64,000 nucleotides of DNA from Leguminivora glycinivorella (Eukaryota; Arthropoda; Insecta; Lepidoptera; Tortricidae). Below, in pieces: positions 21,585 through 32,675 of the stretch. The stretch is from positions 18,995,883 through 19,059,882 of the forward strand of contig NC_062978.1 in assembly GCF_023078275.1 (NCBI RefSeq), written 5' to 3'. Position numbers and translations under genes: made by a program. The notes below the pieces were generated by a model that was not told where the DNA came from, made no database searches, and saw nothing but the letters and a program-made list of their open reading frames with translations. Each line of letters starts with the position of its first letter. Position 1 is the first letter of the stretch.

Positions 21585-22360
21585 CATAGCTGGGCACCGT
21601 TAATCAAATAGTTAACTTCGATAATCGTTAATCCGTTACTTAAAAAGTTAACTTCGTTAATCGTTAAAGCGATACATTTCGGTAGATTTAACGGAAGTTA
21701 AAGTTAATCGATAATCCGTTAACACGTCATAAAAATAGAACTTCACTGTAGGTATTATGTATTTGTATTTACTAAGTATCCGCCAAAAACCATTAAAAAA
21801 ACCCGTGATGCCAATCGGTAAAAAACCGAAATGTAATAAGTACGGTCCCTTCGGGCTTTTACTTCGGATTGGTAATTATTGGGTCATTCATGCGGTCGCG
21901 ATCGTGGTGCGTCGGTTCTTCAGATTGAGACAACTCGATGCTGTGGGCCACGATAACTCTAAGGCCCGCCGGACTCTAACTCGATGCGTCGGTTGCGCGA
22001 TTTGTCTTGTCTCTCATGCCTGATGATTCGCACTCTAAGCATTCGCATTCGCACTTAAGTGGTCCAAAGTCGCCAATTGGTCTTTAGACTGTTTATAACC
22101 GACGGATCTGCTTTTACCGATAAATCCTAGGTTTTGCCGTACTAATACGGGCTTTTACAGTAGCAGTCAGAACGTGGTTTTCGCTGCGCAGCGAGCCGCT
22201 TGGGATGCTGGATTAACGATTAACGGACTCGATGAAATTTAACGGAAGTTAAAGAATCCGTTAACATTTTTTAAAGTTAACTTAAAAGTTAATCCGTTAA
22301 TCGAAATGTTAACTTCGTTAATTAACGATTAACGGATTAACGAGTTAATGCCCAGCTATG
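21585..22360. mobile_element. Non-autonomous hAT element, 776 bp
   Basis: Perfect 8-bp flanks TTAGGTAC (21577-21584 and 22361-22368) enclose 12-bp perfect inverted ends CATAGCTGGGCA / TGCCCAGCTATG. Both subterminal regions are packed with GTTAAC, CGTTAAT and CCGTTAA motifs, forming a dense array of possible transposase-binding repeats. The middle (21757-22023) has only a chance frame. The TGGGCA core of the ends is typical of hAT. Confidence 0.9.
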
Positions 22361-22369
22361 TTAGGTACA

Positions 22370-23185
22370 CTCCACATCAGCTTTATCGAGTATCAACGAT
22401 TATTTCTTTAATTGGGGCAATTGTCACTGCACGGCAAAATGTGTATGTGAAGTTTACATTATATGTAGAGTAAACGATCGGAGTCAAAAGCAAAAATGAC
22501 TTTTTCCCATGCAATCTCATTTTTTTCCGTGCCTATTTTGATAAAGTGTGAAAATATAAATCAAAATAAAGCATATTCCTAGCATAACAAAATATAATAT
22601 TTAACATACCCAGCTATAATAACTTACGTTCAGAAACACCGTCATCAACGTTTCACTTAGCGAGTGACTTATTATTTTCAAGAATGAACGCTATTCCGTG
22701 TCCCCGGATTTGGGTCACGGCCGATCCATGCCAGACCCGATACTTCACAAACCTCGTATCTCCTCTATAAACTTACTAAATAATATGGACTGTATTCCAC
22801 ATCATATAAAGATGATAAACAATTGTAACGAATGGGAAAAATACGCGGTCTGATAAAAGCAGAGTTTATATACAACTGGGGGAGGGATTAAAAAATGCTG
22901 GCGCAACTAAAGCTATCCTCGTTTTTACGGAATACGGACGTTATTTCGAATAAAATGGCTCGAAATTTGAATATTTATTTCGAGCTGGACGCTTCGGTAT
23001 GCGAGTTTTTGTTTATGCAAGAACACTTTTACGGCAAACGGCAACGTAAATAGGAGTTTGTTTTTTTCGTGTCCATCTCTGGGTGCCTACTCCAGAGTAC
23101 TGATCGTTTAAGCTGTATAGAGAGCGAAACACTTATTAAAGTATTTCTGTGATTTATCTGCAGCTCTAGCACAGGATTGGCGTGA
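22370..23185. other. AT-rich DNA, no gene recognised
   Basis: No bounded element or exon is visible. Confidence 0.4.
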
Positions 23186-23189
23186 CTAT

Positions 23190-23334
23190 TGGCCTATTTC
23201 ACCACAGTGACACTTCACCACTCACTACCTGTTCAACGAGGGATCATTCACGCTAAGTAATAATGTTACTTATCAACCCAGAAATAGGCACAGAATTGTC
23301 CGTGTCAAGTGTCAATGCCATTGTGAAATAAGCC
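23190..23334. mobile_element. 145-bp MITE (GGCYTATTTCACCA ends)
   Basis: The left end TTGGCCTATTTCACCACAGT and the right end, reverse complemented (TGGCTTATTTCACAATGGCA), form an inverted pair, both followed by TGACACTT. No second copy is in the window. Confidence 0.55.
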
Positions 23335-23336
23335 AT

Positions 23337-23453
23337 GTATCTCGCGGCGACATAGATCACAATTCTTTTTCGCAATGTACATATACGAACGGGCTTATAG
23401 AACGGTTAGTCTATGTCGCGGAGACATAATATCGCACCAATCATGTGCTTTCC
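23337..23453. mobile_element. Degenerate relative of the CGCGGCGACAT MITE
   Basis: GTATCTCGCGGCGACATAGA at 23337 and GTCTATGTCGCGGAGACATA near 23412, followed by AATCATGTGCT, match parts of the arms at 17920 and 42405, but with a different centre and many substitutions. It is an old or distinct member. Confidence 0.5.
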
Positions 23454-24016
23454 CTGCTCTGATTTAGGCAGAGTAACATGAAGAGGTAGAGTAACATATC
23501 ATATCATTCCCTACGGATGACGGATTCACATCTTAGCTAGGCCTTCTGTTACCATTTCATACGCTAGTCACCCCGATTCCTAAGGAACTTATCTCGATTC
23601 CGCGTATCGGCATCTTGAGTGAGCCGTCAATCGGAGCTAAGCAAGTCATTTCCCCAAGGCCGTCTCCGTGTCAGACCATTCCAAATGCATATCGCCGTAC
23701 TGCATCGTTTATATGCGTCAGTTCCGACACCTGAACTCATCTGTGAGGAGTTATATTTGTGCTGAATAGTGTATTAAGTACATATACTTAAACTCCTCAC
23801 ACATCTTTGACAAGTACGTTACTACACATTGAGTAACTTGTGTATGTTGTATGTTACGTGAATAGGGGTTTGAGTATTGTCTAGGTTTATGTTTAATGTG
23901 AAAACGCACTAAGACTCCTGGGTCGTCCGGAAGAGAGTCCTTCACTGGCCAATCTCCGGCCTAGTCGAAGTGCCATGCCCTTACGGGGCTCATGTATGAA
24001 ACTTTTATTGTATAAG

Positions 24017-24319
24017 GGACCGGGACCGGCCACACTTAAGAGACGCGTGTCCTGAGGTGCGGAACGGACGTCCGCGCCACGCCGCCTGAATGTAATTCAA
24101 AAAACGTCTCCTCAGTACATTTTGTATAGGAAGGACGTAAGACGCGCCCCCAGGCGGCGCGGCGCGCGCCACGCCACCGCCACGCTGCCTGGGGCGCGTC
24201 TTACGTCCTTCCTATTCAAAATGTACTGAGGAGACGTTTTTTGAATTACATTCAGGTGGCGTGGCGGAGACGTCCGTTGCGCGCCCCGAGACACGCGACG
24301 CTTAAGTGGGAACGCTGCC
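24017..24319. mobile_element. Foldback MITE B (GGACCGGCCACACTT), copy 1
   Basis: About 300 bp and almost wholly palindromic. The arms carry TAATTCAAAAAACGTCTCCT, CAGTACATTTTGTATAGGAA and GGACGTAAGACGCGCC in inverted order. TAAG flanks both ends (24013-24016 and 24320-24323). Copies are at 28196, 30040 and 52738. The centre is extremely GC-rich (GGCGGCGCGGCGCGCGCC). The target is TTAA-like across the four copies, suggesting piggyBac-type mobilisation by inference only. Confidence 0.85.
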
Positions 24320-24392
24320 TAAGATCCAATGTACTACATGAAAGCAAATAAATTACTTACATACCTACGCTTGTTTTAAAAACATTCCTGAC

Positions 24393-24660
24393 GTGGTGAG
24401 GGTTAAGAATTTCACCACTCCATTTCCTCCCGCGGGTGTACCTAAGTCGAAGATATGCGAAGTCGAATATTCCATATCGAATATTCATGGGTACTATTGT
24501 GGTGTGACTGGTGTGAGCGATGGGCTGGCTACCTATCAGTGTAATATCACAATTTCGTTTTCTTTTAGCCCCTCAATCGCTAAAAGTGGCACTGAAACTT
24601 AAACAGTTGCATGTGCTCTGCCTACTCCTTTTGGGGACACAGGCGTGAGTTTACGAAAGT
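24393..24660 (+). mobile_element. Repeat family A, copy with extra internal segment
   Basis: It starts GTGAGGGTTAAGAATTTCAC and ends ACAGGCGTGAGTTTACG. The CCTCCCGCGGGTG block is followed by a segment with CGAATATTC repeats (about 24455-24490) that is absent from the 55897 copy. The 3' half (ATCACAATTTCGTTTTCTTT onward) is collinear with the others. Confidence 0.7.
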
Positions 24661-24664
24661 TTCA

Positions 24665-25700
24665 AACGCGATTTAATAAGTTTAAATGTGGTGATAAAAT
24701 TAAGGATTCCTTATCCGTGTTGGATATCTAAAATCGCTTCGAAGGACACATTACAAGCCCTCGCAATAATGTTATAAAATTTATATATTGCGGAGAACAG
24801 AAAGGTACCTTAACTAGAAGTTAGACCTTATGATATAAGACCTTTTTCTATTGAAAGCTGCCATGGCCACATAATATCCAGTTTAGGGATTACTCGCCCG
24901 TTTACTCTGCATTTAGCTGTCGGTCTCCCTTTGTTCCAAATTGAATGTAAGCTCCAAATTTAAATTTCAACGGCTAACTGACAATTTTGTTTTTAATTAA
25001 AGCGTCATATTTTTTATATAACGTTAGTTGCACACGAGCATACGGGCCGTTTGGTGGTAAGCAAGTTATCGTAGTTTATGTACGCCTGAACCTCATATGT
25101 TGCTGAAACTTTAAAAACCACCTACATTTATTTTTTAAAGAACCCTGAACTATGCGAACTCAAACAAATAATGAAAAGTATTGAAGGAAACTTGTTCTTA
25201 ATAATACCTTAATATTTTGATAAGAATTACCTACATTACTCTCCGTTAATGAAACTACTGCTGCTTAACTTTAAAAATTAGAAAATATTTAGAACAGTAT
25301 TTTTGTTCTATTCTAATACACTCGTACCTACATAATACAAAATGTGTAGGTAAGTAGTGAGCATGTCTTGTTAGTAGTAACAAGATTTCATATTACCCTT
25401 TACCTTTAGGTACACGGTTCTTTTTAAAGACGTAAAAGTAGGATCGCATGAAATTATTATAATATCAGTTTTTTTTTTATTTACATTTCTATCCAACAGT
25501 TAGATTTCTATTAACAGAGAGATTTACAGGTTTTACTAATTCTACAAAATTAAAAATTAAAATCTAAAGTCAGCAACCCAAATTAAACAGTCTGGTATCA
25601 GCAAATAATAATTAAATAAACCAGAAATTACAAATGTCGTTAACCTCGTGCAGGCGATCGTAGAATTAATGGCAACTTAAAAATTGGCTGCGTAAAATCG
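24665..25700. other. AT-rich DNA, no gene recognised
   Basis: No gene or bounded repeat is seen before the tandem array. Confidence 0.4.
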
Positions 25701-25717
25701 CGTTGGCGTAACGAAAT

Positions 25718-26478
25718 TCCCGGGCGCATGCATCGTAAATTTGCGCCGAACGGGGGTAAGTTGTGTACTTTAGTGCGGTAAGCTTGTTGTGGGTGGTGCA
25801 AACGAAGAGCGTCGAGCGGTAGCGGATGATAAGCACGACACAAGCAGTAATATACGATACGTCAGAAATTAGGCCTAGATAAAATTTCTGAGCGCATTGC
25901 GCCGAACGGGGGTAAGTTGTGTACTTTAGTGCGGTAAGCTTTTGTGGGTGGTGCAAAGGAAGAGCGTCGAGCGGTAGCGGGTGATAAGCACGACACAAGC
26001 AGAATAAGCAAGAATATACGATACGTCAGAAATTAGGTTAAGAGAAAATTCCCTAGATGCATCGTGAGCCGAACGGGTGTAAGTTGTGTATTTTAGTGCG
26101 GTAAGTCTGTTGTGGGTGGTGCAAAGGAGGAGCGTAGCAGGCGTACTTGAACAAATTTAAACTTACAGCGATTCGAACATTAATAAGTCAGAAATTAGAA
26201 CTAGTTAAAATTCCCGAGCGCATGCATCGTAATTCGTAGCGCCGAACAGCGGTAAGTTGTGTACTTTAGTGCGGTAAGCTTGTTGTGGGTGATTCAAAGG
26301 AAGAGCGGTAGCGGGTAGCGGGTGTGCTTGGGCAAATTTACGGCGCTATATAAACATCAATATACGATACGTCAGAACGCATGCACAAAGTACCGAGTGC
26401 ATGCATCGCAAAATTTGCGCCGAAGAAAGGGGGGTAAGTTTTGTACTTTAGTGTGGTAAGCTTGTTGTGCAACGGAGG
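25718..26478. repeat. Five-unit tandem array, ~165-bp unit
   Basis: The core GCCGAACGGGGGTAAGTTGT recurs at about 25747, 25910, 26068, 26241 and (diverged) 26420, spaced 163, 158, 173 and 179 bp. Each unit also has ACTTTAGTGCGGTAAGCTTG, GTGGGTGGTGCAAAGGAAGA, an AGCGGTAGCGGGT block and usually ATACGATACGTCAGAAATTA. Units 1-2 are most alike and divergence grows to the right. On minus, four units translate to AYRTKVHNLPPFG-like peptides, but frames do not run through. Two GGTAAG strings per unit look like splice donors. Confidence 0.8.
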
Positions 26479-26479
26479 A

Positions 26480-27372
26480 GCGACGGCAGTCAGCAGTCAT
26501 GGTATCGACGATGATTACGAAAGCTCCAAATATATATACACACAAACTTGATGTACGGGAATAATGTAGTGTGTAGGTATATTTTTGATTCAAACTTATT
26601 GTAGACATCAAAGGGATTGAGTAAAATTTGTGAGATTGGCGCAGACTTTGCACGAGTTAAGTTGTTGTCTTCAACAGCCATTTGACTGAGAACAAAGTTT
26701 ATTAGCTACCAAAACATCCAACCCAAATTAATTAAGTACAGGAATATCAAAACGCTACTTCTGTACGGTAGACCACACAGGTTTACTTGTGCCACGCGCT
26801 TATGTACACTCGGTCGGGTACCTATACCTGGTTAACTCCCTGTACCTACTCTAGATCCGATTGAGATTTTGATACCTAGTTTTTACAACGCGTCTGATGT
26901 GATTTTAGAATATTCAACGGAATGCCTGTATTTTATTTACAAAATACATTTAATGTTTGGAGAATTTTAATAGTTGCAATTAATGCCTCGAATTTGCATA
27001 AAAATTAATAAAATAAATGGTTTTCATTTGAAAATAAACACCTAATAAAAATGTTGCTGGCTTGTTTTTGTTTGCTGATGAAAAACTCGTTACAAATTAA
27101 TCCTTGGAGTAAAATCACAAGGTAGAATTTTAGTTATTATTCAGTCAGCCAAAACAACAGTTATTTTATAACAAAATGATGTTGTAAAACGCACGCTAGT
27201 TTTATACCGTAATATGCACGTTAAGTGTAGATAAAGTGGTGTTATTTTTAGCACTAACGTCGTTGACTCGTGTGCACACAACACACAGCTCACCTTGTAA
27301 CTTTAGCCTCTGCTTCAGCCAAGCACTTTGCGTGCATCGAGCATTGGCCCAAACCCCACTTCTTGGGAACAG
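26480..27372. other. AT-rich DNA, no gene recognised
   Basis: Following the array there is an (AT/AC)n patch near 26530. The overlapping minus frames at 26372-26681 and 27202-27393 have no recognised domain. Confidence 0.4.
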
Positions 27373-27380
27373 AAAGTAAG

Positions 27381-27850
27381 CAGAGTCGGGCATTATTCGA
27401 ATAACATTTCGTCTAAATAATCATTCGAATAAACAATCATTCGTGAATGATTTGAGAATAAATTACTGGATTGCGTTATCAAATAATAAATGATTTCGTG
27501 ATTTTGTTCGAGTAAATACCACACAAAAAATGATTATTTCATCATTTCATTTCCAGTCTCCATCATTTTTAAAGTCTCCTGCGTGATGTTCAATGTTTTG
27601 TTAAATTTATGGTAATATGTACTAAAGCTATTTACTTCGTTTCAAGACAGCATTTTGCTATCTCGCGTATAATTATGTATTTTTATAGGCTGTATGTTTC
27701 AGTCAAATTTGCTAATATATAGATATTATTCGCGAATAATTTATTTCTTTAATTTGAATAAAAACAATCATTCGATAAATTTATTCGTCACTCATGAATC
27801 GGTTATTCTCAATCGTTATTCGTCATTCGAATAAAGTTTGCCCATCTCTG
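27381..27850. mobile_element. Non-autonomous hAT element, 470 bp
   Basis: The ends CAGAGTCGGGCATTATTCG and (reverse complement) CAGAGATGGGCAAACTTTAT are typical hAT termini. The flanks AAAGTAAG and AAAGTGAG (27373-27380, 27851-27858) form an 8-bp duplication with one mismatch. Subterminal ATTCGAATAA and CATTCG motifs repeat many times on both sides. No coding sequence is present. Confidence 0.85.
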
Positions 27851-27858
27851 AAAGTGAG

Positions 27859-28191
27859 CAACTGTCAGAGGAACTGTCACTGTTGGGAGATCTTGCAGGA
27901 TCTTGAGGGTTCTATGCAAAATCGGCTGTTTACAATAGTGGGACGCCTATGTAACGATTGATTCCGCGAATACGAGCTGCATGTCTGAAGCCGAATATCT
28001 TCGATTCTCGGAATTACCGGTATTATCAAATCGTTGGGCTTTGTACAGGTTTGAGTATTTGTATAGCAACTCCATATGGAGCGAGACAGCCTAAATATTC
28101 CTTCTGTAAAATTGACCTATAAATTTATCGTGTCATCATATTTTAATTTTGTTGGTCGATTTAATTTAGGTACTTTGTACTTTGTACCACC
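27859..28191. other. Unique spacer, no gene recognised
   Basis: A short stretch between a hAT element and a foldback MITE. Nothing can be supported. Confidence 0.35.
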
Positions 28192-28195
28192 TTAG

Positions 28196-28492
28196 GGACC
28201 AGCCACACTTAAGAGACGCATGTCCTGAGGTGCGGAACGGACGTCCGCGCCACGCCGCCTGAATGTAATTCAAAAAACGTCTCCTCAGTACATTTTGTAT
28301 AGGAAGGACGTAAGACGCGCCCCCAGGCGGCGCGGCGCGCGCCACGCCACCGTCACGCCGCCTGGGGCGCGTCTTACGTCCTTCCTATACAAAATGTACT
28401 GAGGAGACGTTTTTTGAATTACACTCAGGCGGCGTGGCGGAGACGTCCGTTGCGCGCCCCGAGACACGCGACGCTTAAGTGGGAACGCTGCC
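28196..28492. mobile_element. Foldback MITE B, copy 2
   Basis: Nearly identical to the 24017 copy and in the same orientation, flanked by TTAG on the left (28192-28195) and TTAA on the right (28493-28496). The central GC-rich palindrome and both ACGTCTCCTCAGTACATTTT arms are intact. High similarity to copy 1 suggests recent spread. Confidence 0.85.
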
Positions 28493-28499
28493 TTAAGTA

Positions 28500-28868
28500 T
28501 TCAGATAGATTCCTTTGAATCTGCGAAATAATAATTTAACTCAGCAAAACCTTTCGATGTCGTTGATCCACCGTCATGTTGCCTTTTTGTCTTATATAAA
28601 ATATTCCTCTATTTTATTAAGACTACCTAAATGTTAAAATATTTCTTTCCAGTACCTGTAATTATTAACAACAATAAACAATATGATTACATGAAATATA
28701 ATTTTCCCTCCATTTGCGTTGAAACCTTACAAATATTTAAGCTTCTCGTATTTCAATTTCCTAAATAATTACCATAATTTACTCAGTTAATTATGCTTGA
28801 ATTACGAAAAGAGTTCGGCTCGATGCAAACCAAATTGTACTATTTATACCGTAACAGAAGCATATTTC
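28500..28868. other. AT-rich spacer, no gene recognised
   Basis: Only AT-rich sequence lies between two mobile elements. Confidence 0.35.
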
Positions 28869-28871
28869 GTT

Positions 28872-29405
28872 TTAGGGTTCCGTAGTCAACTAGGAACCCT
28901 TATAGTTTCGCCATGTCTGTCTGTCCGTCCGTCCGTCCGCGGATAATCTCAGTAACCGTCAGCACTAGAAAGCTGAAATTTGGTACCAATATGTATATCA
29001 ATCACGCCAACAAAGTGCAAAAATAAAAAATGGAAAAAAATGTTTTATTAGGGTACCCCCCCTACATGTAAAGTGGGGGCTGATATTTTTTTTTCATTCC
29101 AACCCCAACGTGTGATATATTGTTGGATAGGTATTTAAAAATGAATAAGGGTTTACTAAGATCGTTTTTTGATAATATTAATATTTTCGGAAATAATCGC
29201 TCCTAAAGGAAAAAAAGTGCGTCCCCCCTCTAACTTTTGAACCATATGTTTAAAAAATATGAAAAAAATCACAAAAGTAGAACTTTATAAAGACTTTCTA
29301 GGAAAATTGTTTTGAACTTGATAGGTTCAGTAGTTTTTGAGAAAAATACGGAAAACTACGGAACCCTACACTGAGCGTGGCCCGACACGCTCTTGGCCGG
29401 TTTTT
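28872..29405 (+). mobile_element. GGGTTCCGTAGTCAACTAGG element, copy 2
   Basis: It aligns with 19966-20506 from TTTAGGGTTCCGTAGTCAAC to CTTGGCCGGTTTTT with few differences (a shorter C-run near 29223, a shorter TCCG run). This copy is not split and lies in unique DNA, so it helps define the element ends. Confidence 0.75.
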
Positions 29406-29407
29406 TT

Positions 29408-29568
29408 TGTATTATAAACGGGTTTACTCTTGGCTACAGACTAGCCATAGGCAAAGACGTGGCCTACGATGGAGTGAGTTCGCCCAGAAGATGTCTGTTC
29501 ACTCCTCCGCCGGCAAGGAATTCCACTCCTTGGCAAAAAAGCATATATCGGTATACAAGCTTAAGCTA
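29408..29568 (+). mobile_element. Repeat fragment (TTACTCTTGGCTACAGACTA)
   Basis: The sequence shares TTACTCTTGG, CAGACTAGCCATAGGCAAAG and ACGTGGCCTACGATGGAGTG with the minus-strand fragment at 9880-9965, then extends further (CCGGCAAGGAATTCCACTCC). It is probably part of a retrotransposon 3' end. A short frame reads RQRRGLRWSEFAQKM, but no domain is recognised. Confidence 0.5.
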
Positions 29569-29760
29569 TTAGCTTTTGCCCGGGGCATCGCTCGTGTTAA
29601 TTAGAAAAATGCTTAATGCTCCATACGACCCCCCCCCCCATTTTTTAAGGGAAGTAGGTGATTAGGAAAAGACAAAAAACAGCCTATGTCACTCACTTCA
29701 TCCTTTCAAATATCTGCACTTGAAAAATCACTTCAATTCGTCGCCCCGTTTTAGCGTGAA
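29569..29760 (-). mobile_element. Helitron-like element, copy 3 (inverted)
   Basis: It reads on minus from TTCACGCTAAAACGGGGCGA to GATGCCCCGGGCAAAAGCTA. The G-rich internal segment (C-run on plus at 29630-29639) corresponds to the extra segment of copy 2. It directly follows the previous fragment. Confidence 0.6.
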
Positions 29761-30039
29761 TGTGTGAATGAATGCGTGGAATGATATTAGTATGGAATTG
29801 GTTGAGCTGAACTAGACATGCGTAAAAATGGATTAACCGAAGTCTGACATCCAATTCCGATTTGTAACAGTTAAACAAAGTGAGACAACTAGTGTCATAG
29901 TGATTATACTAATAAATAATCAGTTAAGTATATCTATGTATCACGATTTTATAATTCGATGACCATGTAAGGTGGTTGGAAGAAAATTGAACTGTCTGCA
30001 TACATCTTGTAAATGACATTGAAGAGCTTGGCCCGTTAA

Positions 30040-30306
30040 GGCAGCGTTCCCACTTAAGCGTCGCGTGTACCGGGGCGCGCAACGGACGTCCGCGCCACGC
30101 CACCTGAGTGTAATTCAAAAAACGTCTCCTCAGTACATTTTGTATAGAAAGGACGTAAGACGCGCCGCAAAGCCACCTGGGGCGCGTCTTACGTCCTTTC
30201 TATACAATATGTACTGAGGAGTCGTTTTTTGAATTACACACAGGTGGCGTGGCGCGGACGTCCGTTGCGCGCCCCGAGACACGCGACGCTCTGATGTGGC
30301 CGGTCC
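30040..30306. mobile_element. Foldback MITE B, copy 3 (inverted, short centre)
   Basis: It starts GGCAGCGTTCCCACTTAAGC and ends GATGTGGCCGGTCC, so it runs opposite to copies 1 and 2. Flanks are TTAA (30036-30039) and CTAA (30307-30310). About 30 bp of the GC-rich centre is missing, leaving a tighter hairpin. Confidence 0.85.
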
Positions 30307-30310
30307 CTAA

Positions 30311-32382
30311 GGTGATGTGAAGGGAACATAGTTTTACAAGCTAATTCGTGCGTACGCACTGATGATATGCAAATTAGCATCAACTGATGGATGTCATTTG
30401 TTGTACATTGTTCAACACGGGGCGTAAGTCAAATATTGCAAACGAGAGTATAGTTCGGCCACTCAAGTTTGCGACATTCCCGTCATGAAGTACACAATGT
30501 TTTTCATCACAATTGCAATGAAAAGATTAGTACCTAAAGAGTGAAAAATCTCCCCAAGCGAAGCCGGGACGTTAGTTATAAATAATTTCGACGAATTCTC
30601 TCTTGTCACCGTAATGATTTCCGTTAATCGACAACTCAGCTCAGGCACGCTGAAATGTTAAAGGATTGTCATTATTTAGAGGCTTAGGGGCGCATCTGCT
30701 ACGGCTCGTCAAGGGCGCGGATTAGGGGATTCCGATTGGCGTGTTTAAATTTGTGACAGCCCTGGCTAGTCTTGACAAGGTCGGCTTATGGAGTCACCTA
30801 GTTATTTTTATTGTTCACTATTTACCGTTTTACATTAGGTACTGGAAAGCACCTAAGGACTATTTATTTAGTTAATCGTACCGTACGATTCGTACGGCGA
30901 TATATTTATACAAATAGGCAAAATGAAAAAATATAAGGAATGTTACCTAAGGAAATTATGTACAAACGATATTCTGCACCTTTGTTAATATCAGGTATAG
31001 CTATTTCTTTGTTGCGATCAAAATTCGGCCAATCAATAAAAGGAGAGTAGGTTGCTTATCCTCAGGGAGCAAACTCTGCGAGTGCTGAATTGTATGTAAC
31101 CTCAACAATCCGCAACGTAAGGAAAATCACACGCGAGATTGAGTCTAGTGTAAATGGACCCTTAGTCGGTCAGCTTGGCACAGATGATTAGTATAAGTAT
31201 CGATAAAAATACGAAAATAGTATGTAGGTCACTGCACTTTATTTCTGTGTCACAAAATAAATATTTATCCATAGAATAACGCAGTTATGTAACACATAAA
31301 CATGCCTTGCATATATTGTTATAATAAGTGACTGACCAATAAACGGTCATTCAAATATGTATTTTTAGTGACAAATCACTGTCCTTTCACCCGCCATTTT
31401 TAACTCAAACGCTACTTCCAACTGTTTCTTTTTACCTCATGATTTATCCCCTTACCGTTAATACGACCAATTTCCAAAGCCTTTAAGCATTGAACAGCGC
31501 CAGTGAAATAAATGACCATCTCGTTTCAGCAGGATTGAACTGAATCCGACCTATTGTCGTTCTGACTTGATCAAGACTAATGACGAGCGTTGTATGCTAA
31601 GTTACCTTAACGTGTTGCGAGGGGAATTGGACCTTATTGCGTTGGTGTAGAATCTTGTTAAAGAGAGGAGTGAATGACTATATTCAATTTAGTATAGGAT
31701 CTCGTTTTCTCAGCCAATATGGGATACGCTTTTTAAGGTTGTAGGACTAATCTCGCTTTTAACATGTACATATACAATTGTATGACGGATATAGCAAGAT
31801 AAAGGGGAATGTTTGAATAACATAAAGCATATTATGTGTATAGATACCGACAAACTACGAATGACTTAAATTAAAGTAAATTACCCTTTCTTGTGATGTG
31901 TGTGTGGACTAGACGCACGCGGCTATCAGACATGCCGCGTTCGTACAGAACAGCTCCATTCAAGTATATATTATACATTTGTTCGTACCGCTCGACTATG
32001 ATATTACTATTGCGTTATTATTGCCACTGCTGTGTATGTCAATTTGAATATAGATACAATTGCCGCTTAATTATTATCATAATCACCGCTATAATGGAGC
32101 AACCAAATTAGTTTTATCAAAAAAATTTACATTGTGGCATCAGTAACGGAGATATACCTTAACTTAAAACGCCACACAGAAGACATTAACTAAACTCGGC
32201 AGCATGAAGTCGCACTTTAATTAAGCTCCTGTAATGAGCTGATGTCGCAAATTCTCACAAATTATGTTTTACTCCGTTGGCTTACCCCGATGTCTGCGTT
32301 GGCATAAGGGCCATAAGGTGTTCTTAATCAACTATCTTAAACTTAGTTATATTAATGCTGATGGCGGCTTACGACAGTTCCT
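30311..32382. other. Unique AT-rich DNA, no gene recognised
   Basis: Two kilobases with no bounded repeat. Small frames at 30463-30648 (-) and 31893-32111 (+) lack domain or splice support. A palindrome, TCGTACCGTACGATTCGTACGG, spans about 30877-30898. Confidence 0.4.
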
Positions 32383-32540
32383 TTGGCGTCATCCATATAT
32401 TACGTCACAGTGTAAGGGGGGGGGGGGTCATACTAAATGTGACAATCCCTGTTAAAGGGATACAAAAAAGCGTGACATAGGGGGGGGAGGGGTCCAAAAA
32501 CCTGAAATTTGGTGTGACGTAATATGTGGATGACCCCTTT
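32383..32540. mobile_element. MITE C (GGCGTCATCCATATATTACG), copy 1
   Basis: The ends GGCGTCATCCATATATTACG and the right end GACGTAATATGTGGATGACC are inverted repeats, with TTT on both sides. The interior has a long G-run, AATGTGACAATCCCTGTTAA, and a second G-run. A near-identical copy follows 136 bp later in the same orientation. Confidence 0.8.
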
Positions 32541-32675
32541 GATCATTTATATGTTTTTAACATAACTCATATTCTGCTGAATGTAATTTAAGTTGTTTTA
32601 ACACCAGACGTAAAAGGGGGTAATTGCACAAAAGATCCCGATGGGTCGAAGTGTATCTGGAAGGGCCCCCGCATA

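Noticed and set aside
25640..25998. Minus-strand frames with repeated AYRTKVHNLPPFG-like peptide
   Set aside because: The repetition comes from the DNA-level tandem array; the frame shifts between units and has no continuous reading.
25718..26478. CRISPR-like array
   Set aside because: Units are ~165 bp with gradual divergence and no short-repeat/unique-spacer structure; the genome is eukaryotic.
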